Assembly: GCA_036245805.1 (NCBI GenBank)
Contig: BTRK01000005.1
Span: forward strand, 33,337,469-33,401,468
Direction of reading: 5' to 3'
Origin: Pristionchus mayeri
Taxonomy: Eukaryota > Nematoda > Chromadorea > Rhabditida > Neodiplogasteridae
Length of the DNA stretch: 64,000 nucleotides
The notes under the pieces are model-generated. The model was not told the origin of the DNA. It was given only the letters and a program-made list of their open reading frames with translations, and made no database searches. A program made the position numbers and the translations under genes. Positions 58,701-64,000 of the stretch are shown here, piece by piece (within the stretch, counting starts at the first letter, position 1; each line of letters opens with the position of its first letter).

Positions 58701-61700
58701 CTGTAGTCAGGCGCTCCTTGCTTGCCAACCGCGAGTTCTGATTCAGTTCCCCATTACAAATACAGAAACTTCCTTGAAAGCCCAGCTCCTACTATGCTCG
58801 GTAACTTTCCTGTTTCATGTGGTTATCATCACCACACGCACAACTACTAATTCAATTCCAGAATGTCTTTGAGGTATAAAACAATCAATTCAATTCGATA
58901 AAATAATCCAATTCTGGTAGAATCCTCACACCCTATATCTTCCCCCTCTCACATCCGTCTCTTCCTTACTCGCATACCTTCCCACGATAGTCGAGGTCGA
59001 AGAATATTCTACCTCCACCACGACTCTTCCTATTCTGCTCATTCGTGTGGCTAGCATCGCATCAGCACTCTAAGACTCGTCATTGACAGAAGATAGAGAG
59101 ATCCAGGTGGACTTACTTGTATGCACATTACTCTACGATAATTTTTCGCGCGCCCAGTAACTTTTTCGGACAATGAATTCCATTCAATAAACCATTCGAA
59201 CAATGAATTCCATTCAATATGTTTGATTAACAAAAATCCACTCTCGCTATCGTCTGGCTATCAATGCCCCTCATCGTCCGTGTTATCCCCCTTCACACAC
59301 TCTCTCATTGGTAAAGCACGAGAGATAGCATGATGACTAACAAGTTCACGTGTTCACAGGGAGAGATCGAGATCAGATCACTGTCCTTGCCCGCGTGTTG
59401 ACCCAGTGCGCTTTTCGTGATCTTTCCAAAACTACCGATAGCTTTCCCGTTTCACATCTCTCTCATCCCTCAGCGAGCAAGCGTTCGACCGATAATCGGT
59501 AGAAATGCATTCCAGCAAATAAATATCTCCATCTCGGTTGGAAAGTCTCCATTGCACGACGACCGGAAAAAATCCTGATATCACGGCAGAGTTCGCCTGT
59601 GCATCACTGTCCTTGTCCGAGCAATGAGTCCGTGCAATCTCTTCTTTCACGCGCCCGGCGACTTTCCCGTTTCACACGCCGATCTTCATTGCTCACGTTA
59701 GCTCTTGAACAATGGTTCCTCCTCACCATGGTTTTACACAAAAACAACAAGCTACACCACCTAATTCCGCTCCATCACGAGGCTACAGATCCTTGTTCAT
59801 CTCATAATCCCCTTTTCACTAACAACATTCTCGCTCTCCAGTCATGCACCGACCGATGGTAGTGCTCTTGAGGGGTAGGTCACTGACCTTGCCCCCCCCC
59901 CCCTCCCTCCAATCATGACCCTCTTCCATCGCGGGACGTGTCAATCGAATCGCTCTGCTTGTTGTTTATCGTTCGCGCTGTTTCACTCCCTGCCCTCTCA
60001 TGCTTGTCAGTGTACGCCAGATAGTGCGCTATTTCTAGAGATTCCGTTCATTTCCCCGCTCCTTTCTCTCGCTCTTTTCATTCCATCTGCCCAATCATCT
60101 GACTAGCTTTCACAACAGCCCATTCAGCTATATAAGCGGCGCAGTTGCATCTCGATTTCACACTCCTCCCTTCATGTGATCCCCTCCATTCAAGAATTTC
60201 GTCAGCGTTCGCTCTAGTATTCAAGCGGTCTAGTGTTTGCGAAATGGCACTTATTTCAGTTCCTTCCCTGATCCGCTCAACACCGGTAAACACTTACGCG
60301 TTTTCCATTTATCGCACTACCCAATCACAGGGGGTTGCGCTGTGACATTATGGCGCCGGCAACATGTATGTTTCGCTCACTTCACATAAGCTTTCGTCGA
60401 CAACCTCGTTCAATGTTTGGTAGGATTTGGGAAAAAATACAAAAACAATTCAACCCCCTAATCACTGTCTCTATTTTGTCCAGGCAGCCCGCGGTTTCAC
60501 CTAACCCCTTTTACCTTCAGCAGAGCACTCGGCAGTCTCTCTCGGCCTTGCTTGTCAAAAAAAAGCATTCACAAACAGACTGCTCAGCCTTCCACCCCCT
60601 TCTTCTCCCTTCTCGTTGTCCATGCTAGCCACGCTCTCTCAAAGATCTCCCACAGACTCTCACCCTCCAATGAAAGCGCTCCATAGAGTATGCCCCGATC
60701 CTGGGAAAATTATTTTATTTCACACCCAACAACTGTTACGTTTCACACGCTTCTCTTCACTACCAGCGCGAGGGATCAAAAATATCAATCGGCACCCATC
60801 AGCAATCAAAACACAAACTTCTTCCCCAATCTCCACACCACACTCCCTCTCCTCTCTTCCAAACTCGAAGAACCTTTCGAGCAATGAAAATCTAACTCGT
60901 CGCCCAGCGTCAAAACACTCCCCCTTTCCACCGCAATTCCCCTGTTCCTCTCCCCTCCAACCACTGTGGCAGATCCGCTCGTATTTCCCCGTTCCCTTGC
61001 CACTCTACCTTACCCTCGATAGATCACGCACAGTTGAGAGGGACAGACCTTCTCGAACACTCGCTCCCTTCCCTTCCCTAGGCAAAACATCGCCTACAGT
61101 CTCCTCCTCGCTGTCTTCCCCTCTCCTCCTCTCCCTCCTCCCTCGTCTCACGTGCTTCTCTACGCTGTCTGGTCGCCTCCTCCCCTCTGGCACCCTCTCC
61201 CTCCCTCCCTTTCCCCCACCCTCTCCGCCTCCCCCTCCCGTCCACCCCGTTCGATCGTCCGAAGGGGGAGGGAAAAGGCTCTCTTCTTCTTCCTCCTCCC
61301 CTCTCTTCGCCGGCACAAAAACACATATTAGTAGTAGGGGCAGTGGAGTGGGGGCAGGGATAGTGGGCGCTAGTCGACCATCCATCGGTAGGTCAACAAG
61401 GGGATTAATCTTCTCATTTTCCCCCTAGTCCTTTTTCGATTAGGCACCCCTATTGCAAGACTAGAACTGTTTGCGAAACCCTTTTGACCCCCCTCTGCCT
61501 CTGCTCAAACCACACTGGGTGCAAATTGAACCCGCTATTGCCTCCATCCCCGCTATCACTAGAGTGATTGCCAACCTCTCTATTGAAAATGCTGTCTCGT
61601 CATGCAGAGAAGGGCGAGAGAGTGTGTGAAGTTGAGAGGTTTTGATAGCCCATTACTCGTTCTTGAACGGGTTTTTGCCGTTTTTCTCGTTCTTTCTCGG

Positions 61701-63801
61701 GCGAGCAAAACGCGTCTCCGCCGCAGTTTTTATCACTTGCGTAAACACGCGTGAGAACGTGAATAACACTCGCACGGCACGCGTCGATAATCAGCTTAGA
61801 AGCATACGGTAGGCGGAGTACTGTAGCGCCCTCCCACTCCCGCAACAGATCGAATATGAATGGTTCCGCAGGGCTCAGCATTTCTCTCCTAGCTCGTACC
61901 ATGGCGTCCACGCTAGCCCCATTTCGACAGCGCTTGTTCAGATGTCCAGTTTTCCCGTATATAAACCGCATATCGTCCCCATCCCTCGATCACGGCTCCT
62001 CTGCGTCTCTGCCCTCTGTTATCCGCCGCTGATACTACTGCTTCGCTACTTTGCTAGCGACCTTGTCCACTCTGCTCTCTCTGGCGCTCTCTCCTCCTCC
62101 TCCCGCCTCACATGACTTCGCTGACTCCAAATAGACGACCTTCGCTTGTTTACCTCGCCATTATGCGCGGCACCGTTGCTCGCGTGAAATCGATATTTAC
62201 CGTAATCGATTCGATCGTTGCAGAACCGAAATAAATCGATAATCATGCCCGCGATCCTCGATGAGAAGCCGATGCTGGCCGGCCACGCGCCCGCTGAGAA
62301 GGTCGGCGGCATGCGCGTCGTGCGAAAGGTAAGCACTATACAAGCCCCGGATCGTAGGTTGTGTACAAGGTGTACGGTGGCGTGCAATTTACTAAAGGTC
62401 GCCTAATGAAAAATTGTTGCAGGACCGTCGCCAGTCGGAGAACGAGAACCGCACGCCGTCCGAGGGCGGGTCCGAGTCGGGCAAGTCGGACGAGTTCAAG
62501 CAGGCCGAGAACGTCCTCGCGCACACTGGACTCGCCGCCCAGGTACCGTACCCCTCGGGATTACTGTGGCTACAGTATTCTACCGTGCTCCATTCCAGAC
62601 CAACAAGGACTACCCTGACGTCGCGGTCAAGCACTACCACGAGAAGGCGGTGCCTAGGTGAGCCTTTCATAATAAATTAGTTAGTGATTACCATTTTTGG
62701 TTAGAGTACGGTAGTCGAACATTCTCGTTTGCAGGAACCAGGTGCACAACACGGTGCCGCACAATAACCGATCGAGCGGACCCATCTTCCAGCCGGCCGG
62801 CAAGCAGCAGTAGGCTGCAGGCGTGTGGCCGCGGAGTGGGAAAGGTCGCCCTCTACACCACCGTAGTTGTGTGTAGCTAGCTCCCCCTCACCGCAATGTA
62901 TATTATACCTGATGTAAGCACCCCATCATCGCGTAATGTTGATATTGTACACTTCCTTTCGCAGCTTTTGTAAGCAAAACCAGCACAAACAAAAAAAGAA
63001 GCTTTGACCCTCACCAGGTGACTACTCCCTTCTATGGTACCCTAAAATCGATACGTGGATATTTATTTAATTGGATCTAGCCCCCAAATACCGTAATCCC
63101 TCTCTCCATTTAAACCCGAGACTCACTTTGTATCACTGTACAGTTCCTCCATTCCTCACCATTTCTGTTTCTATGGGTGCGATAAAATTCTGAAAAGACC
63201 GCTGTCTTTGATCTACAATTTGGTTGTGGGTTACTGATCACCGTTGAACGATGGGGAAAGCATATATCATACGTTGGAAACGGCATGCACTAGAATTAGC
63301 CAAAATGTATTTGCTTGAATAAAAAAACGATAGCTCGGGACAATCAAACAGTTTCCTCTATCTAGAACCATATGATCCCTCTGAAACCAGAACCTCGCAC
63401 TTCTCTACAGACCTCTTATATTTGTTCACTATATTTCTCCTATTGTTCACCACTCAACTGGAAGTCATCTGCCTCATCTCATATCAAAGCTGAACTTCTG
63501 AAACTGAAACCTCGCTTTCCTTCTGTTTCGCCACCTCACCTACCAATCTTATACCGTATTAAACCATCAATCAAGTTCTTGTCAAAGTCCAACCGGAATT
63601 AGCCTTTTCCTATTCATCACCAAGTAACTTGCACCCTTCCACCGTATCCATCACCACACCACTCACCCGATGGAAGTTCCTCTCGACGAGCAGTCGGATG
63701 AGTCGGAATGCGTGAGATCGGACGCTCTCGCAGTCGTCCTCGAGCAACGCCGCCGCCTTGTCGATCAACGAGCCGTGCGAGGCGATCGATCGGGCTGACT
63801 C
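31754..63801 (-). CDS. ARMC5-like protein: armadillo-type repeats plus C-terminal BTB domain, 5' partial
   Basis: ARMC5-type ARM-BTB proteins are substrate adaptors of CUL3 ubiquitin ligase. Exons in transcript order: 63801-63667, 57850-57770, 57387-57320, 50272-50171, 49508-49442, 48527-48438, 47954-47839, 41472-41358, 41090-40962, 40730-40519, 40248-40143, 39908-39825, 39652-39557, 39344-39274, 39061-39010, 37318-37194, 36536-36482, 36321-36241, 35771-35709, 35588-35489, 34197-34123, 34051-33993, 33896-33801, 32838-32705, 31910-31754 (TGA). Every join is in phase, including across the 6.4 kb and 7 kb introns with nested genes. Domains: helical ARM-like repeats (DAWGRAALRESGALDVLCAR), a Ser/Pro-rich and Glu-rich linker (40519-40730, 40143-40248), then BTB (VSFEDTQGNVLGEI, SEYFN|GMFSSDMVES) and a BACK-like tail (LADKYLCSSLSAWIL). 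Small exons may be missing between 57850 and 63667. The ARMC5 assignment rests on architecture; another ARM-BTB family is possible. Confidence 0.75.
32110..32506. repeat. TIR element, ~397 bp, in the last-but-one intron region of the ARM-BTB gene
   Basis: Opens agggttccgaaagtgaaacg and closes gagtcaatttcggaaccct as inverted repeats. The interior is made of many GAGACGT/ACGTCTC words on both strands, so it folds strongly. Located in intron 31911-32704. Confidence 0.8.
33109..33254. repeat. Palindromic MITE, ~146 bp
   Basis: Left arm agagttctcttattggaatc and right arm gatttcaataagagaactct are inverted repeats running to a centre near atatatgatctatat. In intron 32839-33800. Confidence 0.8.
34527..35452. 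repeat. Long-TIR element, ~926 bp (arms ~160-190 bp)
   Basis: Left end gagtgactatctgagagaac, right end gttctctcagatagtcactc. Arms include ggcgcgcctcaacgctg and cagcgttgaggcgcgcc. The ~580 bp interior is unique, AT-rich and without a convincing transposase frame. It fills most of intron 34198-35488. Confidence 0.85.
37360..37705. repeat. Repeat cluster built on CTCGTTAT/ATAACGAG words
   Basis: The words ataacgagaccgc and gcggtctcgttat recur in both orientations; acgagaccggaat...gcgcgcgttacg occurs twice (37420-37452 and 37645-37683). An imperfect inverted and direct repeat in intron 37319-39009. Confidence 0.65.
37978..39004. repeat. Near-perfect ~1.03 kb palindrome related to the one at 5457-6507
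   Basis: Halves mirror each other around 38470-38520 with long blocks such as gtgccgatctccgacctgat and its reverse complement. Shares with the 5457 element the tcacgcctctcacg end, the tttttcgagctctatcga block and a ccttgaggcatgcctgaca-type segment. Its right end lies five bases inside the donor of exon 39061-39010. Confidence 0.85.
42139..44097 (+). CDS. RING-finger protein 1, nested in an ARM-BTB intron (~500 aa)
   Basis: Probable RING-type E3 ubiquitin ligase; substrate unknown. Exons 42139-42198, 42301-42435, 42508-43239, 43316-43515, 43638-43779 and 43864-44097 (TAG), all in phase. The start MDRRRSRARRLH at 42139 is the first in-frame ATG. A long acidic, low-complexity region is followed by a Glu/Arg-rich helix (ENEEEEAQNIERENMERAE), then a C3HC4 RING: CGICTTPNPP, CGHMVCAACVEQ, CPFCR at about residues 385-435. 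The tail is Ala-rich and basic. The motif SSIVTRSARRAE in the middle recurs as SAIVTRSARRAAQ near the C-terminus. It is paralogous to the next gene, with the same two introns flanking the RING exons. Confidence 0.85.
44098..45031 (+). other. Intergenic spacer between the two nested RING genes
   Basis: AT-rich, no exon seen. An acceptor (ttccag, 45026) just before the downstream ATG suggests that the second RING transcript is trans-spliced or has a 5' UTR intron; the two could share an operon. Confidence 0.45.
45032..47377 (+). CDS. RING-finger protein 2 with Arg/Gly-rich disordered region, nested (~629 aa)
   Basis: Probable RING-type E3 ligase. Exons 45032-45127, 45209-45484, 45603-46864, 46989-47130 and 47264-47377 (TAA), all in phase. 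Some 500 residues are low-complexity: RGG/RGR-type repeats (GRRSGGGARNRRGGGR, SRGARGGGRNSNTRGGR), as in RNA-binding proteins, with Trp-, Asp- and Pro-rich stretches. A C3HC4 RING follows near the C-terminus: CGICITPNPR, CGHILCAYCVEQ, CPYCR. The RING exons match the upstream gene in sequence and intron phases (phase 2 before DTL, phase 0 before the CP.C exon), whereas the N-terminal parts do not align by eye. Confidence 0.87.
47378..47838. other. Flank of the nested RING pair inside the ARM-BTB intron
   Basis: Holds the 3' flank of RING protein 2 and the donor-side part of the host intron. No gene or repeat recognised. Confidence 0.5.
50685..56764 (+). CDS. Membrane-anchored modular repeat protein (~18 DPNYQT modules), nested
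   Basis: I do not recognise a named family. Early exons: 50685-50711, 51222-51293, 51368-51401, 51584-51663, 51771-51890, 51957-51999, 52132-52207, then alternating module and linker exons to TGA at 56762. The N-terminus has one hydrophobic helix (FLWALPLFLAAVAHFVIGCG), then an Asp/Gly/Lys-rich linker. About 18 copies follow of a ~24-residue module, consensus THDPNYQTMAGVGGDAFGADKKK, starting near 52132, 52415, 52750, 52951, 53140, 53518, 53745, 53985, 54215, 54472, 54703, 54960, 55375, 55605, 55880, 56140, 56402 and 56690, separated by Gly-rich linkers ending in a KPADMNKIAG-like word. Most modules are one exon, entering in phase 1 and leaving in phase 0. The join at about 53216-53405 is not resolved; the frame could stop at 53236, giving two genes. 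Module 13 is truncated. Cytoplasmic or extracellular placement of the repeats is unknown. Confidence 0.7.
50873..51110 (+). repeat. Diverged direct repeat in an intron of the modular gene
   Basis: The block taggctcaaaagatgcgctg...gccacttatattcccatcc (50876-50945) recurs as taggttcaaaagatgcgccg...gccacttatattgccatcc (51024-51094), and gccacttatat occurs four times. Confidence 0.6.
56765..57319. other. 3' flank of the modular gene
   Basis: Contains TACTGTA/TACAGTA words and an AATAAAT at about 57019 that may serve as the poly(A) signal of the modular gene. No other feature seen. Confidence 0.5.
57851..62244. other. 4.4 kb pyrimidine-rich stretch inside the ARM-BTB intron
   Basis: No exon is firmly supported. 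The plus strand is C/T-rich, with long CTCC/CCTC tracts at 60900-61310 and a C10 run near 59896. A short tandem repeat (caatgaattccattcaat twice) lies at 59173-59218. Phrases such as ctttcccgtttcacacg recur (59450, 59660), suggesting old dispersed repeats. A minus-strand frame at 61600-61971 (LLREWEGATVLRLPYA) is open but spans TACAGTA/TACCGTA intron-type words and has no recognised domain. The dap-1 promoter should lie just before 62245. Confidence 0.5.
62245..62813 (+). CDS. dap-1: Death-associated protein 1 (DAP1) homologue, nested (~113 aa)
   Basis: DAP1 is a small, basic, Pro-rich, largely disordered protein; in mammals it is an mTOR substrate that restrains autophagy and it has been linked to dormant ribosomes. 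Exons 62245-62328, 62423-62542, 62599-62657 and 62735-62813 (TAG), in phase. The diagnostic N-terminal motif is AGHAPAEKVGGMRVVRK (human AGHPPAVKAGGMRIVQK), and a second block, NKDYPDVAVKHYHEK, matches DKDFPPAAAQVAHQKP. The start is the only in-frame ATG before the motif. The gene lies on the strand opposite its host, in the intron between exons 63667 and 57850 of the ARM-BTB gene, with short introns of 56-94 bases. Confidence 0.93.
62814..63666. other. dap-1 3' flank and host intron
   Basis: Includes 3' UTR sequence after the dap-1 stop and an AATAAA at 63318. The open frame 63372-63602 on the plus strand is low in coding character. No further gene is supported. Confidence 0.5.
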
Positions 63802-64000
63802 CTGCGAGGATTGCAAGAGGATTACGGTAGTTGGATGAGTTGTCGGTTAATCCAAATAGAAAATTGAATAATTATACTTACACTAACCTTTACTCAAATC
63901 AGAGTACCGTCAATATAAGCAAATATTTTTTTCATACCATATAATTAGAACACCGCAAGTAATAGCATACTTACTGCAATGAAAACTGTAGAATAACAGC

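Noticed and set aside
61005..61428. Overlapping long open frames on both strands near 60.6-61.4 kb
   Set aside because: They arise from a C/T-rich low-complexity tract that lacks stop codons; the translations are Ser/Pro or Glu/Arg/Gly runs without domains.

Overview
The window is nuclear DNA from a nematode, most probably a clade V (rhabditid or diplogastrid) species. The evidence is four genes whose conceptual products closely resemble Caenorhabditis elegans proteins (two V-ATPase G subunits of exactly 126 residues, a UBL-5/HUB1 protein, a DAP-1 homologue), a transthyretin-like (TTR) secreted protein and an astacin metalloprotease of the kinds expanded in nematodes, GC-rich exons in AT-rich introns, acceptors ending in TTNCAG, and splice-acceptor-like sites just before start codons that look like trans-splice sites. 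The genus is not proven. All gene models were spliced by eye from reading frames, codon phase and splice consensus.

Layout. 253-11757 (+): the 3' half of a TRAPPC8 (TRAPP III) gene in 18 exons; its 5' end lies to the left of the window. 11905-16163 (+): a 2.1 kb tandem duplication carrying two nearly identical vha-10 genes. 16740-18724 (+): ubl-5, with one apparent GC-AG intron. 19564-24464 (+): one or two unrecognised genes with matrin/C2H2-like zinc fingers. 24887-25705 (-): a TTR-family gene lacking a visible first exon. 27562-30959 (-): an astacin with propeptide, catalytic, EGF and CUB regions, carrying related miniature transposons in two introns.

31754-63801 (-): a long gene in at least 25 exons encoding an armadillo-type region, a low-complexity linker and a C-terminal BTB domain, the architecture of ARMC5-type CUL3 adaptors; its 5' end lies beyond the right edge. 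Four genes on the opposite strand sit inside its introns: two paralogous RING-finger genes (42139-44097 and 45032-47377) in one intron, a membrane protein with about 18 repeats of a DPNYQT module (50685-56764), and dap-1 (62245-62813).

The introns are rich in inverted-repeat elements: two related palindromes of about 1 kb (5457-6507 and 37978-39004), a tRNA-like foldback, and several families of small TIR elements. The strongest leads are an astacin intron made almost wholly of a miniature transposon whose terminus supplies the splice acceptor; a modular repeat gene in which a 10-base deletion appears to be rescued by a new in-frame acceptor; and the nested RING pair inside a probable ubiquitin-ligase adaptor gene.
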